The notes under the pieces were generated by a model, which was not told where the DNA came from, searched no databases, and saw nothing but the letters and a program-made list of their open reading frames with translations. A stretch of DNA of 64,000 nucleotides. It comes from DASXMT01 sp963755985 (GTDB lineage: Bacteria; Actinomycetota; Acidimicrobiia; Acidimicrobiales; RAAP-2). Positions 24,528-33,751 of this stretch are shown here, piece by piece (position 1 is the stretch's first letter; the number at the start of each line of letters is the position of its first letter). Where the stretch lies: NCBI GenBank assembly GCA_963755985.1, contig CAVWLO010000005.1:248001-312000 (forward strand), written 5' to 3'. Position numbers and translations under genes: made by a program.

Positions 24528-25601
24528 ATGAGCGGGCGCCCCCACACCGAGCCGGCGCGTGGCGTGGACCGCGACGGTGAGCTCTACACCCGCCCCGCCG
24601 GCCTCAACTGGGTCTGGGCCGTACTCATCATCCTGATGATGCTCGAGGCGGCCAACGAGCTGTTCGGGATCGGGGGGCCGCCCGCCCTCTACGAGCTGTG
24701 GTTCCACGATGTCGTCATTGCTGCCGCTGGTGTTCTCGTCCTGGCCCGCGCCGCGTACGAGCCGGCGACGCGCCGGGCGTGGCTCGCCATCGGGTCGGCC
24801 ATGGCCCTCTGGAGTGTGGGGACGATCTTATGGAGCCTGGTCTACGGGGGCCAGACCAATGTGCCCTATCCCTCCTTCGCCGACGTCTTCTGGCTCCTTT
24901 GGTACCCGCTCATCGGCGCCGGGATCGTCGCCCTCATCCGGGTCCGGATCCCCCAGTTCGAGTTGCACCGCTGGATGGACGGGCTGGCCATCGCCCTCGT
25001 CGTGCTGGCCGCCGGCTTTGCCCTCGTCATCCAGCCGCTGGCCGACCACGCACATGGGGGAACGCTGGCCACCGTGGTCGACTTCAGCTATCCCGTGCTC
25101 GATGTGATGATCATGGGATCGATCGTCGGCGTCTACGGGCTGTTGGGTTGGCGACCCGACCGCATGTGGATCCTCATCGGCTCGGGCATCCTGATGACGA
25201 CCATCGCTGATGCCGCCTTCGCCGTGCAAGAGGCGCGTGGCGTCGCCGACGGGGGGACCTACGACTTCGTGTGGACGCTGGGGGCCGTCCTGATCGCCTA
25301 TGCCGCCTGGACCCACGCCCCTCGCTCGGCCGCCGACGTCGGGCGGCCAACCGGACTGCGGGCGGTGGCCCTCCCCCTCGTGGCCCAGGCCATTGCGGCC
25401 GGGATACAGATCTATGCGCTGTTCGAGCCGATCGGCAAGAGCGAGCGGATCGGCACCGTGGCCGTGCTCGTGGTCTCATCGGTGCAGATCATCCTGACCA
25501 GGCCCCGCTCGCACCCCGACCTGGACACGACATCCCAAACAGAAGCGGGCCAACTACTCGATGAGAAGCCACTGGTGAACGAACTGTCCGAGGGCCCCTG
25601 A
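24528..25601 (+). CDS. Polytopic membrane sensor-like protein lacking an output domain
   Basis: 357 residues with about ten hydrophobic helices between 28 and 325, and short polar ends. The motif VPYPSFADVFWLLWYPLIGA and the helix pattern resemble the membrane sensor part found at the N-terminus of many actinobacterial GGDEF/EAL proteins. No GGDEF, EAL, kinase or other output domain follows; the C-terminus is a 40-residue polar tail. It could be a stand-alone sensor, or a remnant truncated in the past. ATG at 24528, no strong ribosome site. Convergent with the next gene. Confidence 0.7.
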   Translation: MSGRPHTEPARGVDRDGELYTRPAGLNWVWAVLIILMMLEAANELFGIGGPPALYELWFHDVVIAAAGVLVLARAAYEPATRRAWLAIGSAMALWSVGTILWSLVYGGQTNVPYPSFADVFWLLWYPLIGAGIVALIRVRIPQFELHRWMDGLAIALVVLAAGFALVIQPLADHAHGGTLATVVDFSYPVLDVMIMGSIVGVYGLLGWRPDRMWILIGSGILMTTIADAAFAVQEARGVADGGTYDFVWTLGAVLIAYAAWTHAPRSAADVGRPTGLRAVALPLVAQAIAAGIQIYALFEPIGKSERIGTVAVLVVSSVQIILTRPRSHPDLDTTSQTEAGQLLDEKPLVNELSEGP

Positions 25602-25655
25602 CCCGGGCGAGCACCGCGCCGTCGGGACCTCAGCGACACCGGGCCGATCTCGGGC

Positions 25656-26459
25656 TCAGGTGCCGGCTTCGCTTCGCTGCTGACGGATGTACGCCGCGGT
25701 TCCTTTCAGGAATTCGCCGACGTCCTGTGCCTTGGTGGCGGCGATGTCAGCGAAGTACGCCGGGACGTAGACCTGAGCCGCCTCAGTAGCCAGGCCGCCC
25801 AAGATGGCATCCACGGCAACAGAGACCGGTTCGGCCGGCACCGGCAGGTTCGGGATGTCGTTGTCGGGCAGGCTGAACAGGTCGGTGTCGATCACGCCGG
25901 GGTAGACGACCATGACCTTGACCCCCGTCTCCCACAGATCGACCGCCATCGCCTCGGAGAACGCGGTGAGCGCCGCCTTGGAGGCGTCGTAGGCCGCCTC
26001 CCCGGGGGCGCTCAAGGTGGCCGCAATCGAGGAGATGTTGACGATGGTGCCCGATCCCCGCCCCAGCATCTGTGGCAGGAGCGCCATGGTCAGGCGCATG
26101 GGGGAGAGGTAGTTGATGTGCATGACCTGCGTGATGGTCTCGATGTCCAGGGCGGTGGTGTGCCGTCGTTTCGGGATGCCGGCATTGTTCACCAACAGAT
26201 CGACGCCCCCGAAGGCATCGACCACATCGGTGGCCAGTTGGTCCACCGAGTCGTTGTCAGCCAGGTCCACTGCCCACATACGGCTTTGGGGAGCATGCAC
26301 CCGGCAGCGGCCCAACACCTCGGTCAGGCGGTCGGCCCGTCGGGCGCAGATGCCCACGATGGCTCCCTGAGCGGCCAAGGCCTCGGCCAGCCCGGCTCCG
26401 ATACCTGAGGACGCACCGGTGACGAGTGTGCGGCAATCGGTCAGGTTCAATCCCATCAT
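25656..26459 (-). CDS. Short-chain dehydrogenase/reductase
   Basis: Classical SDR of 267 residues. Cofactor motif TLVTGASSGIGAGLAEALAA, Asp of AVDLADNDSV, NNAG in LLVNNAGIPKR, catalytic Ser in IVNISSIAATLS and YDASKAAL (Tyr and Lys about 156 and 160). A strong site (AAAGGGGTGG) precedes the doubled ATG. Divergent from the epimerase gene. The C-terminal QVYVPAYFADIAATKAQDVG is like mycobacterial lipid or steroid-type SDRs, but the substrate is unknown. Confidence 0.9.
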   Translation of the reverse strand: MMGLNLTDCRTLVTGASSGIGAGLAEALAAQGAIVGICARRADRLTEVLGRCRVHAPQSRMWAVDLADNDSVDQLATDVVDAFGGVDLLVNNAGIPKRRHTTALDIETITQVMHINYLSPMRLTMALLPQMLGRGSGTIVNISSIAATLSAPGEAAYDASKAALTAFSEAMAVDLWETGVKVMVVYPGVIDTDLFSLPDNDIPNLPVPAEPVSVAVDAILGGLATEAAQVYVPAYFADIAATKAQDVGEFLKGTAAYIRQQRSEAGT

Positions 26460-26663
26460 CCACCCCTTTGTGCCTGTCTCCCGAAACCCAATGCCGGCGG
26501 GAGGTGCGCGACGCCTGGCCGTACACAGACGTGTTGGCCAGCAACCTTAGGCACTGACTAGCTTTGTCACCATGATCGCCCGGGCCTTCGGAAGGTGGGC
26601 GATCCGGGGAGGCAGCCGCGTGTCGAACGGACGGCACGGCCGAGGAGACGGGGTGCCGGGGCC

Positions 26664-27767
26664 GTGAGGATCCTGATCATCGGCGGCACGGGCCCGACCG
26701 GCATCCCGATCGTCAGGCGCCTGGTCGCCAGGGGCCACGACGTGTCGATCCTCCACCGGGGTGACCACGAGCGGTCCGAGACCCCGCCCGACGTGGTGCA
26801 CGTCCACGCCGACCCGTACGACAGGGCATCGCTGGGCGAGGCGCTGGCCAGCACGACGTGGGACGTGGTGGTGGCCATGTACGGGCGTCTGCGCATGATT
26901 GCCCGGCTCACCAGGGGGCTCTGCGGTCACTTCGTGTCCGTCGGCGGTGTCCCCGCCTACCGGGGGTGGACCGACGCCTGGCAGCATGACCCGCCCGGCC
27001 TGCCCGTGCCCGTGGGGGAGGACGCCGACCTCGTCCTCGCCCCGGCCATCGACGAGAAGGGGTACCGCATCGTCCGGAGCGAAGCGGCGGTCTTCGATGC
27101 CCATCCGGGGGCCACCCACTTCCGCTACCCGTATCTGTACGGGCCCTACCAACCCGTCCCCCGAGAATGGTCGGTCGTTCGGCGCATCCTGGATGGACGG
27201 AGGCGGATCATCGTGGCCGACGAGGGCCTGACCCTCCACCACCACTGCTACACGGAGAACTGCGCAGCCGCGGTGGTACTGGGGATCGAGCAACCCGAGC
27301 GGTCGTCCGGCACGGTGTTCAATGTGGGCGACGAGGAGGTGCTCACCGTGCGCCAGATGGTCGAGCTGTGCACCCATGCGCTCGGGGCCGACCTGGAGAT
27401 CGTGTCCTTGCCCTACGACCTGGCCGTGCCGGCCAGGCCCCTCTTGGCCCAGCCGCTCCCGACCCACCGGGTGCTCGACTTGGCCCGGCTGCATCATCAG
27501 CTCGGTCATCGTGATGTCGTGCCCGCCCGCCAGGCCGTCGGCCGGACCGCTCGCTGGTTGGCCGAGAACCGACCTGTTCGGGAGGGTGTCGAGGAGCGGG
27601 TGCTCACCGACCCGTTCGACTACGGTGCCGAGGACGCGCTGATGGACTCGTGGCTGGCCGCCCGTTCGCAGGTGGTCATGCCCGAGTTCGCCGTCCGACC
27701 GGCGTGGGGGATGGCCTACAGCGGACCCCATGGCCGACCCCGCACACACAAGGAGTTCGTGGATTGA
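26664..27767 (+). CDS. NAD-dependent epimerase/reductase-like protein (extended SDR)
   Basis: 367-residue extended SDR. VRILIIGGTGPTGIPIVRRL is the nucleotide motif; the body follows the isoflavone-reductase/epimerase pattern (HFRYPYLYGPYQPVPREWSV, HHHCYTENCAAAVVLGIEQP, GTVFNVGDEEVLTVRQMVEL). The usual YxxxK is KGYRIVRSE, so the catalytic arrangement is atypical. GTG at 26664; an earlier start in frame lacks support. Its TGA overlaps the TTG start of the CoA-transferase gene, linking the two. Confidence 0.8.
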   Translation: MRILIIGGTGPTGIPIVRRLVARGHDVSILHRGDHERSETPPDVVHVHADPYDRASLGEALASTTWDVVVAMYGRLRMIARLTRGLCGHFVSVGGVPAYRGWTDAWQHDPPGLPVPVGEDADLVLAPAIDEKGYRIVRSEAAVFDAHPGATHFRYPYLYGPYQPVPREWSVVRRILDGRRRIIVADEGLTLHHHCYTENCAAAVVLGIEQPERSSGTVFNVGDEEVLTVRQMVELCTHALGADLEIVSLPYDLAVPARPLLAQPLPTHRVLDLARLHHQLGHRDVVPARQAVGRTARWLAENRPVREGVEERVLTDPFDYGAEDALMDSWLAARSQVVMPEFAVRPAWGMAYSGPHGRPRTHKEFVD

Positions 27768-28951
27768 CGAGGCCGTTGGAAGGGATTCACATCCTGGACC
27801 TGTCGATCGCCCTCACCGGGCCCTACGCGGTGACCCTGATGGCCGATCAGGGCGCTGATGTCATCAAGGTCGAGCGACCGGGCATCGGCGATCTGGCCCG
27901 ATGGGTTGGAGTGGCTGTGAACGGCATGAGCGCGCTGTACCTGATGTGCAATCGGGGAAAGCGGTCGATCGCCGTCGATATCAAGTCACCTGAAGGCGTG
28001 GCCATCGTCAAGGAGCTGGCATCGCGTGCCGACGTCGTCATCCAAAACTTCCGTCCCGGCGTGATGGACAGGCTCGGCCTCGGGTACGAGGCTCTCCGTG
28101 AGGTCAACCCGGAGGTGGTCTACGCATCGTTGTCGGGTTTCGGGTCGGAGGGCCCGTATCGCGATCGCAGTGCCTACGACACGGTCGGCCAGGCCTACGG
28201 GGGGCTCGCCACCAACCAGGCTGATCCAGCCGACGGCGTCCCCGTGTTCCTCCGGCAGACGGCGGCCGACAAGGTCACTGCTCTCTACGCGTCACAAGCC
28301 ATCACCGCGGCCCTGTTGGCCCGGGCCATGGGCAAGGGCGGCCAGCACATCGAGGTGGCGATGATGGACGCGGTGGCGTCGTTCCTCTGGGCCGACTCGG
28401 CCGGCAACGAGGTGCTCCTCGAGTCCGACCACTCGCAGAACTCCAGTTTCGTGGCCGGTTTCAAGCCCATGCGCTTCAGCGACGGCTGGGGGATCGTCAC
28501 CCCCACGTCCGTAGAGGACTTCTCGGGCATGTGCCGGGGACTCGACGTCGAGGGTTGGGACGACCCTCGGCTGGCCACCATGGAGGAGCGCAACAAGCAC
28601 CGCGACTTCACCTCTGAGCTGGTGGACATGTGTTACGCCCGGGCGGCCAACCTGACCATGGCTGAGGCCACGTCCCGGTTCGAGGAGCAACGCATCCCCT
28701 TTGCCATGATCCTTTCCCCCGATGAGCTGACCCGGGATGCCCACGCCGTCGCCGTCGGGCTGTTCGAGGAGTACGAGCACCCCGTTGTCGGCCCCATCCG
28801 CTTCCCGCGCCATCCGACCAGGTTCCGGAGTACCCCCGCCCGATCGCCGGGCACCTCTCCGACGCTCGGGGAACACACCGACGAGGTCCTGGCTGAACTG
28901 GGCATGGCCGACCGCATCGCCGACCTCCGAGCCTCGGGAGTGGTGGCTTAA
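27764..28951 (+). CDS. Family III CoA-transferase (CaiB/BaiF/Frc type)
   Basis: 395-residue class III CoA-transferase, moving CoA between carboxylic acids. Hallmarks: LEGIHILDLSIALTGPYAVT at the N-terminus, ADVIKVERPG, ADVVIQNFRPGVMDRLGLGY, the catalytic Asp in RSAYDTVGQAYGG, and GQHIEVAMMDAV. The start is TTG 27764, with AAGGAG eight bases upstream, and it shares TTGA with the stop of the epimerase gene. Such enzymes activate carnitine, bile acid, oxalate or aromatic acid substrates; which one cannot be told here. Confidence 0.92.
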   Translation: MTRPLEGIHILDLSIALTGPYAVTLMADQGADVIKVERPGIGDLARWVGVAVNGMSALYLMCNRGKRSIAVDIKSPEGVAIVKELASRADVVIQNFRPGVMDRLGLGYEALREVNPEVVYASLSGFGSEGPYRDRSAYDTVGQAYGGLATNQADPADGVPVFLRQTAADKVTALYASQAITAALLARAMGKGGQHIEVAMMDAVASFLWADSAGNEVLLESDHSQNSSFVAGFKPMRFSDGWGIVTPTSVEDFSGMCRGLDVEGWDDPRLATMEERNKHRDFTSELVDMCYARAANLTMAEATSRFEEQRIPFAMILSPDELTRDAHAVAVGLFEEYEHPVVGPIRFPRHPTRFRSTPARSPGTSPTLGEHTDEVLAELGMADRIADLRASGVVA

Positions 28952-28979
28952 TCGAAGAGTCGATCTCTCCTCGCACGAT

Positions 28980-29759
28980 TCACCCGGCCGGTCTATCCAG
29001 TGCGGGATCGGCCAGTACCGAGACGTAGGGGAGGCAGGTCGGGGCGGCCAGCACCGAGACCACGGTCTCGGCCACGTCGTCGCACCCCAGGTAGCCCGGC
29101 CCGTTGTCGAAGAGGTGTCCACGCCCGTCCCAGACCGCGGCCAGCTCGCTCAACAGGTCGGTGTCCCAGCCGGCGGTCACCTCTGTCCCGAGGGTCATCC
29201 CGATGGCGACGGTAGAAAACGACACCTCGGGGTGCTCGGACCTCCAGGCCCGAGCCAGCTCTTCCAGGGCCGCCTTGCTGGTCGCGTAGGCACCCATGCC
29301 TGGCAGCGGCCGACCCACCGACGTGGCCGAGATGTACACGGCTCGTCCGCGCACGGCACGCAGGTGGGGGAGAGCGGTCCGGGTGACGAGGGAGGCTCCG
29401 ATCACGTTGGTGGCGAAGAGGTTGGACCAGGCGACGGCGTCCACATGCTCGATCCGTACCAGCGGGTCCACGCCGGTGGCATAGACGACGGCATCGAGCC
29501 CACCAAAGGCGGTGGCCACTTCCTCGACGGCACTCTCGACGGAAGCCTGGTCGGTGACGTCACAGGCGACGGCGAGGCCCGACGCACCGGCGGCCTCGAT
29601 TGCAGTCCTCAGCAACTCGAGACGGCGGGCGGCCCAGGCGACCAGGGCGCCCTCGGCGGCGGCGCGCATCCCGATGGCCCGCCCCACACCCGATGACGCT
29701 CCGACCACCAGCAGCCGGTGCCCAGCCAGCGACTCGTTCGACACCGTCGGCGTCATCAC
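28980..29759 (-). CDS. Short-chain dehydrogenase/reductase
   Basis: 259-residue SDR. LLVVGASSGVGRAIGMRAAA is the cofactor loop; the NNAG position is degenerate (VVYATGVDP); ISATSVGRPLPGMGAYATSK holds the catalytic Ser, Tyr and Lys. GTG at 29759, overlapped by the stop of a 26-codon ORF (GTGA), so translation is probably coupled to that ORF and the APH-like gene before it. Convergent with the CoA-transferase gene. Confidence 0.88.
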   Translation of the reverse strand: MMTPTVSNESLAGHRLLVVGASSGVGRAIGMRAAAEGALVAWAARRLELLRTAIEAAGASGLAVACDVTDQASVESAVEEVATAFGGLDAVVYATGVDPLVRIEHVDAVAWSNLFATNVIGASLVTRTALPHLRAVRGRAVYISATSVGRPLPGMGAYATSKAALEELARAWRSEHPEVSFSTVAIGMTLGTEVTAGWDTDLLSELAAVWDGRGHLFDNGPGYLGCDDVAETVVSVLAAPTCLPYVSVLADPALDRPAG

Positions 29760-29836
29760 GTCGAGCCGTCCCGACCGACCTTGCCCAGGTGGGTAGCGTC
29801 GGATCGTGGCCGGAAGTCGTCGTTGCGCCCGTTCAT
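29756..29836 (-). CDS. Putative 26-residue small protein bridging the kinase and SDR genes
   Basis: A small ORF encoding a hydrophilic peptide (MNGRNDDFRPRSDATHLGKV, then GRDGST). Its ATG at 29836 overlaps the stop of the APH-like gene (ATGA) and follows AAGGAGG by seven bases, one of the best ribosome sites in the window. Its TGA at 29758-29756 overlaps the GTG of the SDR gene (GTGA). Thus both junctions are four-base overlaps. No membrane segment or known motif. It may be a real small protein, or act only to couple translation across the 73-base gap. Confidence 0.55.
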   Translation of the reverse strand: MNGRNDDFRPRSDATHLGKVGRDGST

Positions 29837-30894
29837 GCGGTTGCCTCCTTCAACAGGGCGGCCAGCACGGCGGTCGCCGGATTGTCACGCCATATCGTCT
29901 GGTCTTCGGGTACGGTTCCGCGGGCAACCCACCGGTTCATCACGTGCACCACGGTCGTGGCGAAGCGCAGAGCCGAGAAGATCTCGTGCCAGGTGGTGTC
30001 ACCGATCGACGTGCCGGCAGCCTGTTCGTAGATCGCTCGCTGCTCGGACCGGTCCGGATCACCGGCCAGGCGACCGATGCCGAAACCCTCGTGCATCCAA
30101 TAGTCGAACATGAGCCACCAACCCACATCGAGCTCCCGGGGGCCCAGGGCAGCGCCCTCGAAGTCGGTGAGGCAGGCGACCCGAAAGTCCTGCCAGATCA
30201 TGTTGCCCGGACGAGCATCGCCCCACGAGAGCACGAGTGGGGCGGGCGACGGCAACCGGTCGTGCAACCAGAGCAGGCTGTCGTCGATGAGCGGTGAGGT
30301 CCGTCCGGCCAGCCCGTCGCGCAGGCTGACCACCCACACCTCGAGCTGGCGCTCCGCTCCGTGCTGGACCCCGGGCGCGTGCAAGGCCGTCAGCTCCGGG
30401 TCGTCGACGTCCGTCTCGTGCAGCCGGGCCAGGGCCCGAAGGCCCTCCGAGACCAGCCGGGCCCGGTCGGCCGGTGCGCCATCGACGAAGAATCCACTCC
30501 TGGTGTAGGGCGGGTCCTCACCGGGCACGTCACCGGGGACATGGCGCATCACGAAGAAGGGGACGCCGAGGACCTGCGGGTCAGCTTCCAGACCCAGGCT
30601 GTCGGCAACCGGGACCCGACCTGCCCTCCGAAGTGCCTCCATCACCGAATGCTGCCACTGCACGCCGGTGGTCGTGCCGGGCGACTGATCCGGATAGATG
30701 GGCGGGTCGGGGGTGTCTCGGCGCAGGACGAGCTTCTCGTCGGGTCCGCCGTCCCATCGGGCACTGAGCACGAGGTTCTCGGCTGAGTACCCGCTGCCCG
30801 GCTTGCCCACTGCCGTCAAAATCGGGCGCCGGCCATCCGGGCGGCGTTGCGCCAGCCACCCTGAGAGACGATCCAGCGACTTATGCTCTTCCAT
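29833..30894 (-). CDS. Aminoglycoside-phosphotransferase-like kinase (APH/ACAD10 type)
   Basis: 353-residue member of the APH/choline kinase fold. Visible elements: nucleotide-binding N-lobe GKPGSGYSAENLVLSARWDG and KLVLRRD, hinge PFFVMRHVPGD, catalytic loop LSWGDARPGNMIWQ (Asp and Asn; the usual His is Trp) and metal-binding DFE in CLTDFEGAALGPRELDVGW. It resembles the ACAD10/11-type kinases of actinobacteria that phosphorylate hydroxyacyl-CoA or other small molecules rather than antibiotic resistance enzymes. First gene of a three-ORF unit (kinase, small ORF, SDR). Confidence 0.88.
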   Translation of the reverse strand: MEEHKSLDRLSGWLAQRRPDGRRPILTAVGKPGSGYSAENLVLSARWDGGPDEKLVLRRDTPDPPIYPDQSPGTTTGVQWQHSVMEALRRAGRVPVADSLGLEADPQVLGVPFFVMRHVPGDVPGEDPPYTRSGFFVDGAPADRARLVSEGLRALARLHETDVDDPELTALHAPGVQHGAERQLEVWVVSLRDGLAGRTSPLIDDSLLWLHDRLPSPAPLVLSWGDARPGNMIWQDFRVACLTDFEGAALGPRELDVGWWLMFDYWMHEGFGIGRLAGDPDRSEQRAIYEQAAGTSIGDTTWHEIFSALRFATTVVHVMNRWVARGTVPEDQTIWRDNPATAVLAALLKEATA

Positions 30895-31179
30895 CCCTCA
30901 AGTTCTAGTCCTGGCTCAGCCGACCCAGCCCGATCCTTCGGTCGGCGTCTCAAGCGGGGGCCGTCGCGCCTCCTGGCCCTCCTGGTGATCGGTGCGCCCT
31001 GCGAAGGGTGTCTCACCATCGCCGACGGCGAGGGTCCCGCCGCCTCCCGATCCGAGTTCGGCGCGCTGATTGTCTGCATCCTGTCCTGTTTCCGAACCGC
31101 TCCGGCGGGCGAAGGCGCCGAGCCCGGTGCCGCTGCCGTCGACCGGTGCTGACCGCAGCCTGCCAGAACGAAGGCGATG
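30895..31179. other. Divergent intergenic region between kinase and glycerate kinase genes
   Basis: 285 bases between the divergent starts. Open frames exist on both strands but show no family resemblance or ribosome site. I see no clear promoter or palindrome in it. Confidence 0.5.
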
Positions 31180-32218
31180 ATGAAGCCCTTGCCGCTACTC
31201 GTAGCCGTACCGGACAAATTTCCGCGGCACTGCCACTGCCCGTGAGGTGGCCGGTGCCATCGAGAGGGCAGGTTCGTCCCTCGGATGGTCGGTGGTTGCC
31301 GTTCCGCTCTCCGACGGAGGGGAGGGCCTACTGGAGACGTTCGATCTCCCCGGGTCTCGCATCGAGACGACCATTGTGTCCGGGCCGAACGGGCGAGCGG
31401 TCGAGGCACAGTGGCGGGTTGACGGCAGTCGGGCCATCGTCGAGATGTCACGGGCCTCGGGCCTGGCCCTGGCCGGTGGGGCAGAGGGGAACGATCCTCT
31501 CGCGGCCACGACCCACGGGACCGGGGAGCTCATCGTGGCCGCGGCCAGAGCGGTGGGCACCAACGGGACCGTGGTGGTGGGCCTGGGCGGATCGGCCACC
31601 ACCGACGGTGGCCTCGGGGCGATCCGGGCCATCGAGGACGCCGGTGGGCTCGGCCGGGTGTTGCTGATCGGAGCCTGCGACGTCCAGACCACGTTCATCG
31701 ACGCGGCCGCCCTGTTCGGTCCGCAAAAGGGAGCAAGCCCCGGCCAGGTCGTGGAGCTCGAGGAGCGACTCCGGAGCCTGGCCGACCTCTATCGGAATGA
31801 TTTCGGCGTCGATGTCCGGGCCGTGCCCGGCACGGGGGCGGCCGGTGGGCTCGGCGGCGCCCTCGTCGCTCTGGGCGGGCGCCTCCGGTCGGGCTACGAG
31901 CTCGTGGCCGACCTCGTCGGACTTCGCCGGCAGCTTGCTCGGGCCCAGTTGGTGGTCACGGGGGAGGGCCGGCTCGATCGGACATCCTTCGCCGGCAAGC
32001 TGGTAGGCGGCGTGTTGCACGATGTCTCGGCCCTCGGTGTCCCTGCGCTGGTGGTCGCCGGCCGGGTCGACGATGGGGCCTACGGGCTCGTCGACGACAC
32101 CACGGCCCGCGTCGTGTCGTTGGTCGACACGTTCGGCGAGCAGCGGGCGGTGGGCGATACTGTCGCCTGCGTCGAGTCAGCCGTCCGGGAGTCGCTGGGC
32201 CAATTCCAACCCGGCTAA
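31180..32218 (+). pseudogene. Glycerate kinase with a one-base insertion near its start
   Basis: Type II (GckA/GlxK-like) glycerate kinase that phosphorylates D-glycerate. The expected N-terminus is present from ATG 31180: MKPLPLLVAVPDKF, then after an extra C at 31222-31223 the frame continues RGTATAREVAGAIERAG. Removing that base gives a 345-residue protein, normal for the family. Later motifs: VVAVPLSDGGEGLLETF, GLGGSATTDGGLGAIRAI, ACDVQTTF, FGPQKGA, VPGTGAAGGLGGALVALGG, VTGEGRLDRTSFAGKLVGGV. An intact but N-truncated frame starts at 31247 and would lack the DKFKG motif. Consensus error is likely. Its end overlaps the convergent MFS gene by 42 bases. Confidence 0.85.
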
Positions 32219-33706
32219 CGCGTCCTGATCCCGACGGGCCGGTGCGGTCACCGGGGCAGGGAGCAGGCAACAGACCGCGCCGGACGACGCGGCGGTGAGG
32301 GCCACGAACCACCACAGGTGGTGGAAGTTGCCCAGCGCGCCGAGGGCGCGGCCCGGAGCCCCGAGTAACACGACCAACAAGGCAACGCCCACTGCGCCAC
32401 CGACTTGGCGGGCGGTCTGGTTGACGGCACTACCCACGGCGAACCGCTCGGGATGCAAACTCGAGACGGCGGCCGCGCTGAGGACCGGGAACGTCAGGCC
32501 GATTCCCAAACCGACGACGAGCGTCCCTGGGAGCCACTCGGTCAGGTACTCGGGCTGGAGTCCGACCCGGACGGCGAACCAGCACAGCCCGGCAGCAAAG
32601 ACCACGAACCCGCTGAGTAGCACCCGGCGGAACCCGTACCGACCGGCCATCCGGCCCGCCGGACCGGCCACCACGGCTACGACCAGCGGACCGGGGGTCA
32701 CGGCCAGACCGGCCCCGAGGATGGAGTAGTGCCAGACGCCGGTGAGGAACAAGATGTTGCCCAGCAGCAAGGCGAAGAAGCCCATGGCATAGAGGAAGGT
32801 GGCCGCGTTGGCCACGCTGAAGGAGCGGTCGGCGAAGAGGCTGAGATCGAGCACCGGCTCGGGATGGCGCCCTGACCGGTACACGAAGACAGCGCCCAGG
32901 CCCAGCGAGCCGACGAAGGACCCGATGATCCCCCCGCTCGACCAGCCCCATGCCGGCCCCTGGGAGATGGCCAGCACCAACGCGGCCAGGGCACCGCTCA
33001 ACAGGAGCACCCCGGAATAGTCGGGCGTGGATCTCGATGTGCCAGGGATGGTCTCGGCCAGCACCCGCCGGCCTACCAGCCATGCCACCAGCCCGATCGG
33101 TAGGTTCACCACGAAGGCGGCGCGCCAGCCGAAGCCGGTGATGAGGAGGGAGCCGAACGACGGACCGGTGGCGACAGCCAGCGCGCCAATCCCACCCCAG
33201 AGGGCGACCACCTGGGAACGGCGCTCACTGGGGAAAGCTCCGAGCAGCAGGCTCAGCGAGGAGGGCAGGAGGGCGGCAGCACCCGCACCCTGCACCACCC
33301 GACCCAGGACCAGGAGGGGAACCGACGGGGCGAGGCCACAGAGGGCCGAGCCCAGGCAGAAGACGGCCAGCCCGACGAAGAAGATCCTGCGGCTGCCCAG
33401 CCGATCGGCCGTCCTTCCGGCCACGACCAGAAGGGAGCCGAACACGATGCTGTACCCGGTGATCACCCAAGCCAACGAGGCCCGGGAGTCATGGGAGAAG
33501 GTCCGCTCGAGGGCGGGAAAGGTGACGTTCACGATCGAGAGGTCGAGGGAGGCCATGAAGGCGCCAAGGGCGGTCACCACGAAGATCGCCGTGCGACGGG
33601 CGCCCGGCGCCGGCCGCCGCGCTCCGACCACGTCCTGCGCCGTCCCTATGGGGGCCGGAAGGGAACCGATCTCGTTCTGCGCACTCAGTTCTGTCATGCA
33701 ACGCAC
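32177..33706 (-). CDS. MFS drug-export permease (DHA2 type)
   Basis: 509-residue 14-helix exporter. Signature GAFMASLDLSIVNVTFPALE in helix 1, loop AGRTADRLGSRRIFFVG, and VVQGAGAAALLPSSLSLLLG. The likely start is ATG 33697 (MTELSAQNE) rather than the outer start at 33706. It is divergent from an HxlR-family regulator with under 60 bases between starts, containing a -10 box and a palindrome, so it is the probable target of that regulator. The C-terminus overlaps the glycerate kinase gene on the other strand. Substrate unknown. Confidence 0.9.
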   Translation of the reverse strand: MRCMTELSAQNEIGSLPAPIGTAQDVVGARRPAPGARRTAIFVVTALGAFMASLDLSIVNVTFPALERTFSHDSRASLAWVITGYSIVFGSLLVVAGRTADRLGSRRIFFVGLAVFCLGSALCGLAPSVPLLVLGRVVQGAGAAALLPSSLSLLLGAFPSERRSQVVALWGGIGALAVATGPSFGSLLITGFGWRAAFVVNLPIGLVAWLVGRRVLAETIPGTSRSTPDYSGVLLLSGALAALVLAISQGPAWGWSSGGIIGSFVGSLGLGAVFVYRSGRHPEPVLDLSLFADRSFSVANAATFLYAMGFFALLLGNILFLTGVWHYSILGAGLAVTPGPLVVAVVAGPAGRMAGRYGFRRVLLSGFVVFAAGLCWFAVRVGLQPEYLTEWLPGTLVVGLGIGLTFPVLSAAAVSSLHPERFAVGSAVNQTARQVGGAVGVALLVVLLGAPGRALGALGNFHHLWWFVALTAASSGAVCCLLPAPVTAPARRDQDALAGLELAQRLPDG

Positions 33707-33715
33707 GGTAGGTCA

Positions 33716-33733
33716 TTGCGTTCTATAATGCAA
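33716..33733. promoter_or_regulatory. Divergent promoter/operator of HxlR regulator and MFS exporter
   Basis: TTGC (33716-33719) and GCAA (33730-33733) flank GTTCTATAAT, forming a near-palindrome TTGCgTTcT-AtAAtGCAA. It contains a perfect -10 box, TATAAT (33724-33729), for the plus strand; no good -35 box is seen. A second ATGCAA lies at 33695-33700. An HxlR dimer bound here would cover both promoters. Confidence 0.5.
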
Positions 33734-33751
33734 CCGAGTAATCTGCCCACC

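Noticed and set aside
29833..30894. Possible aminoglycoside resistance gene
   Set aside because: The APH fold is shared by many small-molecule kinases; the catalytic loop WGDARPGN and neighbours resemble ACAD10-type kinases, not resistance enzymes.
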